From Tipula vernalis (taxonomy: Eukaryota > Arthropoda > Insecta > Diptera > Tipulidae): DNA of 64,000 nt. The DNA lies in assembly GCA_958295665.1 (NCBI GenBank), contig OY282559.1:272440047-272504046 (forward strand), in the 5' to 3' direction. The notes under the pieces were generated by a model, which worked only from the letters and a program-made list of their open reading frames with translations, was not told the origin of the DNA and made no database searches. Of the stretch, positions 23,622 through 35,751 are shown in pieces (position 1 is the stretch's first letter; every line of letters starts with the position of its first letter). The translations under genes and the position numbers were made by a program.

Positions 23622-24877
23622 TTATGGTTTAGTTTGTTGATCATCTCCATAACTACTTTTAACCGGTAATATAGTAATCATAGTTACGGCTCGCTTAAAG
23701 ATTGAATGTGCCGTTTTTATTGTAACAACTCGAACACGACCATCTGTATCAAAATGCAGTTCAGTTACTCTTCCCAACGACCAGCACATAGGGGGAAGAT
23801 TGTCATCATGCAAGACGACTAAGGCACCAGTTTTTTAAAATTTCTGTTGGTTTATTCCTCTTGTAACGATTCTGCAGTTCAGACAAATATTCGATATACC
23901 ATCTTTTCCAGAAGTGTTGTAGCGCCTGTTGCATCAATTGATATCGTGATGATCTATTTGTGGTGATATGCATAAGAGAAGGTTCAGGTACAGCAGTCAT
24001 TGAGGAGCCAATCAAGAAGTGGCCTGGCGAGAGTGCCGACGTATCTAGCGGATTATTCGACATGGGCGTTAGAGGACGTGAGTTTAGGCATGCCTCTATC
24101 TGAACAACTAACGTATGAAATTCATCAAGCGTAAGACAATAGGTGCCCATTGAACGCCGCAAGTGATATTTTGTACTTTTTATTGCGGCCTCCCATAAGC
24201 CTCCGAAATGAGGGGAACGTGGTGGAATAGTTATCCATTCCATGTTACTGTTAGAACTGAATTTCATAATTTCGTTTTGACATGACTGTGACAGAAAGAG
24301 TTCTCGCAATTCCTTTAACTCTGTGCGTGCTCCAACGAAGTTTGTGGCATTGTCGGAGTATATTTTTGAACACAAACCACGACGTGACACAAAACGACGT
24401 AAACAAGCTAAAAATGCTTGGGTCGTCAAATCTGGAACAATTTTCAGATGAACTGCTTTGACGGCGAAGCAAATGAATACACAAATGTAGGTTTTAATTT
24501 TTTGTTTGGATCTGATTGAATATTTCGTATAAAATGGACTGCAAAAATCTATCCCAACGATTGAAAATAGTCTCGTGGATTGCACTCTATCTTTGGGTAG
24601 GTCTCCCATGATTTGATGAGTTAATTCCGGTCGGACACGCACGCATCGAAGACAATTATGACATATTTTCCTACATACATTTCTCCCAGAGACAATCCAA
24701 TAATTTAGTCTTAGGTTGTATAGTAGCGCCTGTGGGCCAATATGCAACAATCTGATATGTGTGTCGCGTACCAATAAGCCAGTGAAGTAGTGGTTTGGCG
24801 GAGTAATATGGGATATTTTTGATCTTGCACCACATCCGCGTTTTTGAGTCGGCCTCCAACACGAATAATTCCATCAA
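23622..24877 (-). pseudogene. BEL/Pao integrase, nearly complete
   Basis: The zinc-binding start is seen as RLLHIGPQALLYNLRLNYW and CHNCLRCVR (24,750-24,640). The catalytic triad is intact by eye: Asp in VGIDFCSPF, Asp in YSDNATNFVG and Glu in FGGLWEAAIKS. The BEL-specific blocks VVQIEACLNSRPLTPM and LSPGHFLIGSSM and the end FWKRWYIEYLSELQNRYKR follow. The last segment, DDNLPPMCWSLGRVTEL (about 23,815-23,760), is shifted in frame, as is the start near 24,770. It inserted element cDNA when functional. Confidence 0.88.
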
Positions 24878-25089
24878 AATCTAAAAATGGATAAACTGAT
24901 TTTAATGAGCTTTTATTGTTAACACAATTGTTAATTTGAGCGATTTGATGTCTTCAGCAAATTCTTCATATTGAACTCTTTTAAGAAAGACCTGAAGAGC
25001 TAATGCGGTTTTGTTTGAGGTTAGTTCCCCTAATTTTCGAAATTCACACGACTTATTTTTAATATTATTATAAAATTGAAGCAAATAAG

Positions 25090-25400
25090 CCGTTACATTT
25101 ATTAATTTTCGAAGCGATGAATATTTTTGAATTCAATTGAAGTTATTTTGAGACGTTGCAATGTAAGTGTGACTGGGCTTTCGAATTTCTGGATCAGGCT
25201 CCCAGCTTAAAGTTTTGGTTTCACTTTTAGGCCAATCAGTTTTGTTTTTATGTAAAGATTCAGGCCTCTTCCACCACATGGTTGAATTTATCATTTCAAT
25301 TTGGAATAATCCTCGTGATACATAGCAGTGTTTAAAACTGTAGGAACATAATGCCAGTCGTTAATTGAAGAAAGTTCCTGTATTTGAATAATCCTACTCA
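25090..25400 (-). pseudogene. BEL/Pao remnant between RNase H and integrase
   Basis: The minus-strand reading gives WHYVPTVLNTAMYHEDY and MWWKRPESLHKN..DWPKSE, which match the segment that normally reads HVPT..NPAD..SRG and WW.GP.WL...WP between RNase H and integrase in BEL/Pao. Stops interrupt it. Directly upstream lies the protease-side fragment, so the whole catalytic RT and RNase H were lost in one or more deletions. Confidence 0.65.
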
Positions 25401-25406
25401 ATAATC

Positions 25407-26590
25407 CTACTTTTCTACTAATTGAATATATTCATTTATGAAGTCCTTATATTGTTGGTATACCACGGGATTTTTGCATAATTGTTTTTCAACGTTATAA
25501 AATTGACGACGTGCATTTTCACTGGACGAACCAAGTTCTGCTATTTTATTATTGAGTGGAATGGCAACTGAATATCTTCCAGAACTTAACCTTTTATGAT
25601 TCTTTATAAAATGGTCTTCACACAATTTTTCTTCGAGTGAATAGTTGTTCTTAGAAGTAACATCTTCTAATTCCCAAAACTTTCTGATATGTGATTCGAG
25701 TAATTCAAAAGAGCACAATGACCGGTGATATTGAATTGACGAATCCGAAGAGTTTGCTAATTTTGTTTTCCCGGTTAGGACGTAGCCGAATACTGTGTCA
25801 TAGAATAATGTTAGGTTCTCAGTTAGCTTGATTGACTTTCCTGATAATAGTTCATGATACACCTCTGCTCCGATCAGAATATCGATGCGATTCGGAATAT
25901 TGAAGTTTGGATCTGCAAGTTTTATATACAAAGGTAATGCTTTAGTTTAGGGTAAAATTGGCAATTCACCGGTAATTTTTGGTAGTACATAACATTTTAA
26001 CGTTATGCTATGTTCTGAAATTCGAGATCCTATTGTGATATACACTTTATGACTAAGGGACGTAATTTTATTTCCCATCCCAGCCACTTGTTTCGAAGTT
26101 GGATGTATTTTTAATTTTAATAGACGGCATGCTGCATTTGTGATAAAGTTTAGATGAGATCCACTGTCAAGTAACACTCTTGCACAAATGTGACTACCAC
26201 TGCTCGCAAATGCTTTCACTACTGCCGTCCCCAGCATTATTTGACCATTCAACGATAGATTTCCTGAACTTACTACATTCGATAAATCCGATGACTTGTT
26301 GTCGCTCTGATTGGTTGCAAGCGGAATCTTTTCTCGTATCCTTTGCATAAAGCGTGGGTTGTAAAGTTACAGTAGCAATTTTCCAAAGTCCGAAGTGAAT
26401 GCTGAGGTTCATTGTTATTCAATAGATTGCCGTGTCCGGGTAGAGAGCTGAGGTCAATTATTAAAGTAGGTATATTTGGATGTCCAGGAAAAATGCAGGT
26501 AAAAAAATATAAAAAATCACTTTTTCTCCAATTAATTCGCTTTATTTTCACACTTGTTAACACTTGAAGTGATTTAATTCTTGCTTTCAC
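25407..26590 (-). pseudogene. BEL/Pao gag end and aspartic protease
   Basis: The protease catalytic motif ARVLLDSGSHLNFITNAACRL lies at about 26,185-26,120, followed by the flap-side segments and then ADPNFNIPNRIDILIGAEVY and DTVFGYVLTGKT. The later block FWELEDVTSK..SLEEKLCEDHF..H, ending QQYKDFINEYIQLVEK, is the lead-in to reverse transcriptase. A stop near 25,945 and a frame change near 26,350 break the frame. Confidence 0.78.
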
Positions 26591-26600
26591 AAAAATTGTA

Positions 26601-27084
26601 CAATTTTTTAATAATTATAGTACAGTGACATCTACCCGTTGTAACTTAGATTAATACTTTTTCTATGTTTTAGTACGACTATGTTCATGATTGTTATTTA
26701 CTCTATTGCAATGTAGATGTCCCTGTATCTTAGTATGAAGTAAGTTTTGTTATTTTTATAAATGTCAAATGCATCAAAATATAATAAATAAATTACGTTG
26801 TCAAAATGGTAAGTTTTTATATAATACAAATTGAATTAATTAAATGAATATGAAATAGGGAATTTATATAATTACAATTTTAGATAATTAACAAGGAAAT
26901 AACTACAGTTTAGATGTACAGCTGTGACATGGAAGACAGAACGGAAACTAATATCTTCCTCTACGGTGATGGCAATGACAATGACCCGAGTATGCTAATC
27001 AGCTGTTGGCTCAGATAAGTACAGTGTAAATTTATGGCTATTTAAGTGATGATTATTTGTGTTTTTCTCTTCTGTTTCTTTTAG
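26601..27084. other. Spacer between two BEL/Pao copies, no gene seen
   Basis: AT-rich. It may contain LTR remnants of either neighbour, but no repeated ends were recognised. Confidence 0.4.
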
Positions 27085-27099
27085 GTATTGGATTTGACG

Positions 27100-28233
27100 A
27101 TAATTGGCGAGACATTTGGTGAAAAGTATGTGGTGTGAAAGTTAATGTGTGATGTGTATTGTGTCTCAAGAACTCTCACAACCTTACTAATCTGTTGACT
27201 GGACGTTTTACTTCGGTCTTTGATGTTTTTAATGTGACTACTCTTGTGATTCCGTCGCTTCCAGGGGTACATTTATCACCCTCCCAAGTAGCCATTGACT
27301 TGGATATAAGTTGTCTTCTCTGATGGGGACTACGTCATCGACCTCAAGTTGTTCTGTTTTGTGCTTCCATTTAAAACGTTGCTGCAATGTCGTCAAATAA
27401 TCTTAATGCCATCTTCGCCAAAACCCTTGAATACGATGTTCTATATTTTGCCACCTAATATAATAATTTAAAAATAATTTGTTAAATAATTTGTTGGGTG
27501 GTACTTCGTCTAACCAGGGTTCAGGAATGATTGTTAATGATTCTCCCACTAGGAAATGTGCAGGCGTTAATATTTGTAAATCATCTGGATCATCATTTAT
27601 TCGGCATAATGGTCTCGAGTTAAGTAGTGATTCGATCTGTGTTACTAATGTCGTCAGCTCCTCAAAGGTGAGATTAATATTGGTTACTCTTTTTAGGTGG
27701 TACTTGAATGACTTCACAGCTGATTCCCACTAACCTCCAAAATGGGGAGCGTGGCGAGGATTAAACTGGAAATGAATACCTTTCTGCAACAGAAAATTAG
27801 AGATTAATGGATTGCTTGATTGTTGTATAATCTGTAATTTCAATTTTTGCAATTCTCTGTTAGCACCAATACAATTTGAGCCGTTGTCACACCAAATCTC
27901 CTTGGGATTTCCTCTTCGGGACGTAAAGCGTCTGAGTGCTGCTTGAAATGACTCAGTGTCGAGACTGCTTACAACTTCCAAGTGTACCGCCTTGACAGCT
28001 AAACACACAAACACTGCTATGTACACCTTATCAGATGTAGAATTTTTACTTTTATTGCGTTTGATGTACAATGGGCCAGCATAATCCAATCCAGTTTAAA
28101 AAAATGGGCGGTTTTGATTACACCGTGCTTCTGGTAAATCGGACATTTTTTGCTCGTTCGTGTACAGCCGGTATCGGATACATACCGTACAGGATTTTAT
28201 ACACCTTTTGATCGTGTATCTAGCCCCAATCAT
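27100..28233 (-). pseudogene. BEL/Pao integrase with an in-frame stop beside the catalytic Glu
   Basis: The catalytic Asp residues are visible in LDYAGPLYIK-type sequence (start of the core, about 28,085) and in WCDNGSNCIGA (about 27,880). The Glu lies in WESAVKSFKYHLKRV (about 27,725) directly after an in-frame TAG, so a single change separates two otherwise continuous parts. VTQIESLLNSRPLC, LTPAHFLVGESL and FWRRWH follow. The DUF5641-type end (EDNLYPSQWLLGRVINV, about 27,330) is in another frame. Confidence 0.85.
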
Positions 28234-29196
28234 TCAATATCGCTGCCTGACAACGCTCAACGTCAGAGCATTTCCAGCATGCATATAAAGAATATGAATA
28301 TTGTGCACTATTATTTCACAAATTCTGTGGGTTTTTGGCAATATTACAGGATGCTTAGTGGAATAGGTAAGTGATGCTTTTCTGAGCCGACCTCCGACTC
28401 TGAGTAATCCGTCTGAATCAACAAATGGATCGAGTGTTGATAATCGATTATTTAGCGGTAATGGTGACTTTTGACGAAGTGTTGATATTTCTGACTTGAA
28501 TGCAGTTTGTTGAACGCTGCGCAGGATTACAGTTTCTGCATCATTCAAGTCAGCTGGAGTTATTGGTGCATGTAATTGTCCCGTTAGCTTGTTTCTCCGT
28601 GTTCGGCTGCCAAATCGTAAAACATACACCATTATTTTTCTTATTTTGAACCATGATGAAAACTTTTCTAGTAATGTTGACACTACATCATGTTCAATCG
28701 TCACCTCAGTTAATACGTTGATGAATTTGGACCTTTCTTCACTCGAACCTACGTCGATGTCTCGTGGTGCTGACTTTGATTTGGGCCAGTTACATTCTGC
28801 TTCCTTCAACCAATGTGGACCACACCAGCAATGGTTTGACTCTAATATTGCTCGCGGTTTTACCCCCCTTGTTATTGCATCAGCTGGATTGTCCTTCGAA
28901 TTAATATGTTGCCATTGGTGTCTGGGTATTGTCTCCAGTATTAATGCAGTGCGATTTCCAATCAAACTCTTCCAGCGCCGAGGCACGTCAGATAGCCAAT
29001 GGAGTACTATCATTGAATCCGTCCATGCGAAAACTTCTATTTCATTGTAGGATAGTGATTCAAGGCAAAATTGCACCAATTTACATAATATAACCGCTCC
29101 ACTTAGCTCCAATCGAGGCAGTGATACTTGTTTAATTGGTGCAACTTTACTTTTCGCAGTTATAATGTTGATACTAATTTCGCCGAACTCGTTCAC
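28234..29196 (-). pseudogene. BEL/Pao RNase H to integrase zinc-binding region
   Basis: A 320-residue open stretch contains the A17-type block KVAPIKQVSLPRLELSGAV and the RNase H Asp in VFAWTDSMIVLHWLSD. It continues with INSKDNPADAITRGVKP, WCGPHWLKEAECNWP and the H2C2-type integrase start RICEIIVHN..HAGNALTLSVVRQRY. It is the longest uninterrupted stretch of this copy. A stop precedes it near 29,200 and another ends it. Confidence 0.85.
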
Positions 29197-29239
29197 GCTT
29201 GTTAAGTATATTACGCTGCCATATGCAGCCTCGGATGCG

Positions 29240-30188
29240 TCACAAAATGCGTGTAATTAAAATCGGGTTGCGTTTGGCTTCTACTTCTGGTAACGAGTTG
29301 TGAAGTTCGTGCCAAATAGTTATGATGTTGTTCGGTAGAGTACTGTCCCATTCAAGTTTAAGTAACCATAATTTCTGCAACAACATTTTTGATAATATTG
29401 TGATTGGTGCCAGCCATACCAATGGATCGTAAATCTTGGCTACAGTTGAAAATATTTTCCTTTTGGTCCACTTTAAATTGACTGGGCCTTTCTGCACTTT
29501 AAACGAGAAGGTGTCTGGTTTAGCCTTCCAGATAATTCCCAACGTTTTAATGGATGAATCATCTTCGATTAACTTTGACACATTTTCTATTTCTTCCTGA
29601 GAAAATGAGTTCAAAAATTCTTCTGCATTATAGATTTCCGTGGTTGGTTACGTGTGCTGCCACTGAGTTACATTCCTCAGACAATTCCGCTACCTTTTTT
29701 AACGTTTTAAATGCTAAGTACGGTGCACATGCAGTCCCATAGGTAACCGTATTCAATTTATACGTTTTGATTCCTTCGGTCGGAGTATCACGCCAAAGAA
29801 TCATTTGATAATTGGTGTCGTTTGGGCTTACTAGAATCTGCCTGTACATTTTCTCGATATCTGCTACCAGGGCGATTGGATGTTTTCGACACTTTAATAG
29901 TATTTTAGACAGATCTGTCTGAATATTAGGACCAGTTTGCAGGACATCGTTGAGCGACCATCCCATACTAGTTTTGCAAGAAGCGTCAAATACGACTCTC
30001 AGTTTAGTTGTACTGCTGTCGGATTTGAGAACTGCATGGTGCGGCAGGTAATAGCCTTTGTCATTTTGGCTTGGAATCTCGTCTGCTGACATACATGTCA
30101 TATGTTGAAGCGCAATATATTCTTGCATGAAGGATTTGTACGAGTCAAAAAACGCAGAGTCTCTCAAGAACTTCCTTTCCATTGCCAT
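29240..30188 (-). pseudogene. BEL/Pao reverse transcriptase, catalytic palm segment missing
   Basis: The RT is recognised by YYLPHHAVLKSDSSTTKL, RVVFDASCKTSMGWSLND and the first catalytic Asp region ALVADIEKMYRQILV (29,870), then the TYGTACAPYLAFKTLKK block. Where FYVDD should follow, sequence goes through CNSVAAHVTNHGNL directly to the downstream helix AEEFLNSFSQEEIENV. The YxDD motif is therefore absent. FDPLVWLAPITI-like connection sequence closes the region (about 29,420). A stop lies near 29,626. Confidence 0.85.
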
Positions 30189-30256
30189 TAACCGCTGATA
30201 TGCTGCTTTGTACGAACTACCTAATGTAGGTCTCGGATTTTTAAAAGGTAGCTGAA

Positions 30257-30940
30257 CTATGAATTGGCTTTGTCAGCTCTGGTTGTTGTTCGCTCATAAA
30301 AGGTATTGCATTCATGCGTAGTGAGAGCTGGATTGCTCTGCGATGGAATATCTTCCATTTCCCAAAACCTTTTTAATTCTTGATTTAGGTTCCCATTAGT
30401 AATCTGGATAACGGGTTCTGTCGTGGCGTGCAGGTTGACTAGGATAGAATGTGATTCACTTAATGATCCCGCTATTATCCAGCCTAGTTTTGACGATTGT
30501 AAAGTTGGAGATCCGTCGACTGCATGTTGTTTTGGGTTTAATACTTTAAAAAACACCTCTGCGCCGAGAAGCACGTCAATTGTGCTTGGTTTCATAAAGT
30601 GAAGATCTGTTAGTTCTAACTGGACATTTAATTTATTAATATTGATTGGCTTTGATGGAACCAGACTAGAAATATTGTTTATAATATGAGCCGTCACATT
30701 GAGACTGTAATTTTTGTGCGTACGTGAATAAACGGTCATATTGATTTTTCCCTTCGTTCGTCTAGCTGGTGTTGATGCTAGGCCGTACACTGATACTGTA
30801 GAGTGGGTTCGGTTTAGACCTAGGCTTTGTGCGCAAGACTCGGTGACAAATGAGGTTTGTGAACCTGAGTCTAATAGGGCTCGATATAGCTGAAGCTTTC
30901 CGGTACGTGATTGAATGTATACTCTTGCAGTGGGAAGCAC
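30257..30940 (-). pseudogene. BEL/Pao aspartic protease
   Basis: The catalytic motif is YRALLDSGSQTSFVTESCAQSL (about 30,880). It is followed by VYGLASTPARRTKGKINM, IDVLLGAEVFFKVL and SKLGWIIAGSL, then the FWEMEDIPSQ lead-in to reverse transcriptase. The open stretch of 227 residues is intact within itself. It would process the element polyprotein. Confidence 0.83.
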
Positions 30941-31024
30941 CGTGGTTAACGAGGAGTAGTGTGTGTTTAGTACTTGTGTCTTCTGGCTGGTTTCTTACGT
31001 TGATTCAATTATAGACTTTGTAGC

Positions 31025-31570
31025 TTAGATAAATGGTCTCATGTTCGGATCTAGATGGTTGTCAAGTGGTTGGTCCAATGACACGTGATGACTTGTGGAC
31101 GGTTGACTTGTTTTATGATCTTCGTTGTTCCTTTGGTGTATTAACGTATTATGCCGCTTATTGCAAATGAGGCATGATGACCTTGGAAAACATTTCGCGC
31201 TAATGTGTCGCTTACTTAAGCAATTTTTACATAAATTTTTGTCGGAAATTAATTTCAATCGAGCCTCTAAATTCATGTTTTTAAATTCTGGACACTTAAA
31301 TATTGTATGGTTTTGATGACAGGCTACACAGTCAAACGTGACACTAGACTGACCTGAGACGAAGCTCCTTGCGGTGTGCCTGGTGGTGACCTTTTAATTC
31401 ATTGCGTCGCAGATTTCTAAGGCGTCACATCTTTTATTTAGGAATTCTAATAGGTTTTCACATGTTGGAAAGTGTTTTCCTACAGATTCGGTTGCCCACA
31501 ATTGTTTGGACTCTTCGTCGATTTTGCCTAATAGAATGTGGATGAGCCAATCAATTAAAATGGATGGTTA
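31025..31570 (-). pseudogene. BEL/Pao gag end with zinc-knuckle-like segment
   Basis: The nucleic-acid-binding part reads LEARLKLISDKNLCKNCLSKRHISAKC and CLICNKRHNTLIH. Upstream on the minus strand, in a shifted frame at about 31,550-31,400, lies the capsid-type block WATESVGKHFPTCENLLEFL. The more N-terminal gag is missing or unrecognisable. Confidence 0.75.
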
Positions 31571-33538
31571 AGCGGCACTTTGATATTCGATGAAACGGGT
31601 TATCGTACTGGATAATTACCGTAAATGTCGACCACGTTATTACCTTTGAAGTACAGTACATTTTTTTGACGATATAGCCCTTGCAGATATAGCTGTTATA
31701 ATTCAAATTAACTTCAACCATCCGGCTCGAAGGACCAAAAATGTGCAAACTGAAGGATTTTATGTTGCAATTATGCCGAAAAATTATCTCACCAATTACA
31801 CGGAAAGCGAAGATATTGAAGATGGCGGTGTTTCCAACTTTAAGACAAACACACGTGATGCACTGTAGTGCTTACTGAATAATTAATTACACAATAACGT
31901 CACCAATTTGAAGTTACTAATATTTTATTCAATTTTATTTAATGATTAAAGTAATTATATAAAATACAATTTTATTGAAATGACGATATAAATATTTGAT
32001 TTATTTAATTTATTATTACTATTATAATTTAATGTTTATCAAGCGAACTCAAAATCTTGAATGGCCAAAAAAATAACGTCAAATTTCCCATAAGGTGCAG
32101 ATTATTTCGACAAATTACTCCAAGGTTAGTATCGGCGCTCACATTCAGGTATCGCATCGATCAATTCTATGTTATTATTGGTGCACTTGTGGCAGCACCA
32201 AAAATAAGTGCTGACCAAAACGATTCGTCATCATTTTATAAAACGTACTCATGGTCATCGTACTGATGGTCATGATGATTAAAAAAAAGGAAACGAGGGG
32301 AACAAGAAAGAAATCACACGCGGTGCATTCGTTTAGAAAATCGTTTAACCAATCTTTTTAACTAAAATAAAATAAATAAAGTTGTAATAGTTTGTAATTA
32401 ATTTATCACAAAGTTGAAGTAAATAAAGTGATTTTATTGTTTTGATATATTCGATCCGAAATCCTTTGTGTTTTTTTTATATTGAACGTAAATCAAATAG
32501 ATACGACCATTTTCGGTCGTAACGAAGAACAAAATTTATGGTGAGGTGTGAGCTCAACTCAGATTACCATCCACCCACCATACACTGAACTCCAAATAAC
32601 GCATTGGAATTCATCCACCATTTGACAATTTGAGTTGTCATTTTGGAATATTTTGATTATTTTGTTAAATATTGAAGATAAGTATAATGGTTTTATTTAC
32701 ATTCAAATTACATAAATTATTAATTATTAATTCTATTTTTCAGGATGAACAAATTTTATACAATAGTAAAGAGTAAGTATTTCTTTAATCTACATGTTAA
32801 TTTACATTCTCGTTTTTTTTTCTAATTTAGGTTATGGTTATTTATGTTTTCCAGGTTGAGATTTTGTGAACATTAATTTGGTAAGTTTTTAATTCTATTG
32901 TTTAATGTGCGTAAACAATACCAATAAACAATTTGCGTCCGTAATAAAATTTAAATAACCCGCGATTTTAAGTTATATGATTTGCGCATCGGGCCAATCA
33001 GTGAGTGACACAACATAGTAAATTATGGATCAAATCAGATCGAAGTATTTTTATAGTTAGTAGTTTGTGAAAATTAATTTTGTAAAAAATAAAGCAGAGA
33101 AAATAAAATACTTGTTGGAATACGGATCTAAAAATAAATAATAAAATTATACTTACCTAAAAATACCTAAATACCTTACCTAATAATAGTGTAAATTTTA
33201 CAACAAATAAATCAAAAGCATTGCGGTGCAGCAAATGCAGCCCACCATTATCGCAAAAACACAATTGGAATATTAATCGAACACAAACAAGTTTTTTTTA
33301 GTTTAGTGATTTTTCAAGTTTTATTTGTGTTTCACACCAAACTGAGTGGCCATATTATTTTTTCGTAATCTTCGGCACAAAACCCTTGGGGAACAAAAAA
33401 AAAACATCGGTTCAAATCGATTTTCAATGTTGACCTTTTTTGTCACTGATTAATTGGCTAAAATCACGGCTACCAAATTACATCCAAGGACTAAATATTA
33501 AAAGCAAAAATGTAATCGTTACACTTCATAACAAAATT
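31571..33538. other. AT-rich spacer between BEL/Pao copy 3 and gene copy 2
   Basis: No coding similarity on either strand. Homology to the 3' UTR of gene copy 1 continues a short way into 33,490-33,538. The rest may include the lost 5' LTR of the BEL/Pao copy, but no repeat ends were recognised. Confidence 0.5.
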
Positions 33539-35478
33539 TTATTCATAAAATTCGTAATCAGATTTTTCATCTGGTTCAATACGAAATATTTCGTAATACA
33601 AATCTAAAATGTTATCATCTTCATCACGAATATCCAATTTCGAATTTTCTTCGTCGATCGCAAATTTGATATCATTTAACCATATTATTGAAGTTCCAAT
33701 TTGAAGATTTATATGACTATTAAATTGGAATACATTTGTCTTTAATTTAAGCATTTCGCCTAAAACAAAATCAAAAATGGTTTGCCATGTACCTTCATCT
33801 TCATTTATGATTACTTCCTAAAATATAAAACAGAGAGTTTTTAACAATAATTAGGAATTCATTTTTTATAGAATTTGTTAGAACTTACGTCTAATTTCAT
33901 TAAATTGTTGAGCAGTTCCCAATTTGAACAGTTGCTTTCGAAAAAACAATTGTACATCGATATCAACGATTCTATATTACATTGTTGCAAATGATCCAGC
34001 ATCTTTGCATCAATTTTGAATTTTTCAAATGCTATATTAAATCCTTTTAAATTTTCGAATATTCTGAAATCATCCAACTTACAGTCTATAAACAATCTAG
34101 GGGTCTTATATTTAAAAGTGATTAGCTTTAAGTCGTCTATAAAAGTTTCTATAAAGTTGTAAGTATTTCCCCCCATTAAATGCACGGAAATATAAACGTG
34201 ACATTTATTTATCGTTGCCGATCTATTATGTTTAGATATATTCCTAAGCCATCGGTAATTTGTGTCTAGAGTAATTTTTGTGACGTTGATACATTCGACT
34301 AAATCCAAAAATAACGATAAACTCATCTGATCAAAACCAGTTCCATCGATATGATACAGCACATTATGCCTATCCCTTAATTTGTTAAATATGTCGCTCT
34401 CATATACTAGTAAAATGGTACCTGCTGGTCCAATCGAAGAATTTATAGAATGACGAATTATTGGATCATCGATAGTAAGCGTATCAAAAAAATTTTGATA
34501 TTCATACACTAAATAATACAACAAAAAAGCTAAATATTTACAATTTTTAACAATCAAATATTGTTGTAAGTCCAAGTGATTTTTTTTTACGATTTTCTCC
34601 AGTTCCCATTTTATCATAAAATCAATTTCGTATTTCACAAGATTTGACTGTGGTAACTGAGACAAAACATCGCCCAGTGCCCATCTTAAAGAAAGTAGAT
34701 CCATAATATTTAAAGCTCGTACATAATTAAGCGTTCCAAGATGCCTAAGAACAATAGGTAGTGCCGAACACACATTTTCATTTATAGGGAGTCCCGAATG
34801 CCAATGTGGTTGTTGCCACGGAAAAGCTACCATCATAAAGTAATACTTTGGTTTATGATTGAGCTTACGAAATTCGAGAATTATATCTAATTTTGTGTTA
34901 ACACTTTGACTGAACGAAACAAACTTGATGATTTCACTGTTAGCAGAAATCCCGACCATTTCTTCAATTTTTAAAATATAAGATTCTAATTTGTGTTCTT
35001 TAATGAATTCCTGAAAAAAAAAATGTTAAATTTTAAAGCTAGTTAAGCTAAATAGTTTTTGATTATTTTACCTCTAAAATTTCAAATGAGCCTACGTCCG
35101 TAAATAATGTAGGGTTGTTCTCCCAAGGAAATGAAAATTGAGAATTTTTAATTGAATCGGTTAAAAACTTTAGTTGATAATTTCTTGCCTGTTCGCGTAC
35201 TATAATTAGGCGCATATTAAAGTATTTAGTACCAATTTGTAGGACTTGCTCATTCATTTCCCATTCATCGTTTTTAAACAGGTTATTCATTACCTTTCCC
35301 CATTTTTGTATTACAGATATGTGGATACAAAATGCCAATGGAACACTCGCTGTTTAAGTAAAAATAATTTATTTAGAAAAATATAAAAACAATTTTTCAA
35401 AAACTTACAAGGGTTAGAATATTTATTATTGTCAAATATGAGTTTGTTTATAGTCTCAGATGTCGTAACTTTGGACAT
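33539..35478 (-). CDS. Unknown multi-exon protein family, copy 2 (exons 35478-35409, 35349-35072, 35010-33889, 33817-33539)
   Basis: Four exons join in frame through GT-AG introns to give about 582 aa, with no stop. The first exon starts MSKVTTSETINKLIFDNN, and its last base forms a split Ser codon with the next exon. The second exon reads AFCIHISVIQKWGKVMNNL and FSFPWENNPTLF. The third holds ILRHLGTLNYVRALNIMDLL, SLRWALGDVLSQL, HIDGTGFDQMSLSLFLDL and a leucine-rich end (NIESLISMYNCFF..NWELLNNLMKLDVSSN-like). The last ends in the same acidic EPDEKSDYEFYE as copy 1. No signal peptide or membrane segment is evident. I cannot name a family. The leucine-rich periodicity resembles that of F-box/LRR-type proteins, but that is only an impression. 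Long open exons with conserved splice sites argue for selection on the protein. Confidence 0.78.
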
Positions 35479-35751
35479 GTTTAGTTGAATGAACTGCTAA
35501 ACACATATTCTAAATGAAAACTAATATCTACAACAATCTAAAAAACGCAACCGCATTCAACTATGTTTACTATATTTGTATGTATGTATCCGTTGTATCA
35601 CGTTTCTTTTAATTTGAAGAACACAAAGTTAAAGATAAGCCATTAGTTTATTAAAATCGTTTTAACAAACATTTTGAAAAATTTATTTACATAAATAGAT
35701 AAAAATATTAAATAGAATGTGTTATTATCATATAACAACTGATAGGGGTAG
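35479..35751 (-). promoter_or_regulatory. Probable promoter region of gene copy 2
   Basis: This stretch lies between the first ATG of gene copy 2 (35,478, context aaacATG) and the CACTA element. No TATA box or other defined site can be assigned with confidence. The transposon end lies only about 275 bp upstream of the start codon, so transposon sequence may form part of the distal promoter. Confidence 0.35.

Larger units (their letters stand above)
23606..26600 (-). mobile_element. BEL/Pao copy 2, minus strand, reverse transcriptase deleted
   Basis: On the minus strand it runs from a gag end and protease (26,590-25,407), through a short post-RNase H segment (25,400-25,090), to a well-kept integrase (24,877-23,622). 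Reverse transcriptase and RNase H are missing almost completely. LTRs could not be identified. It differs in sequence from the neighbouring copy 3 and from copy 1. Confidence 0.82.
27085..31570 (-). mobile_element. BEL/Pao copy 3, minus strand, long but with many breaks
   Basis: The minus strand carries gag remnant (31,570-31,025), protease (30,940-30,257), reverse transcriptase (30,188-29,240), RNase H and connection (29,196-28,234), and integrase (28,234-27,100). The domain order is complete, but stops and frame changes separate the parts, and the segment expected to hold the RT YxDD is missing. LTRs were not identified. Confidence 0.85.

Noticed and set aside
31571..33538. LTR of BEL/Pao copy 3
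   Set aside because: No matching sequence was found beyond the 3' end of the same copy near 26.6-27.1 kb.
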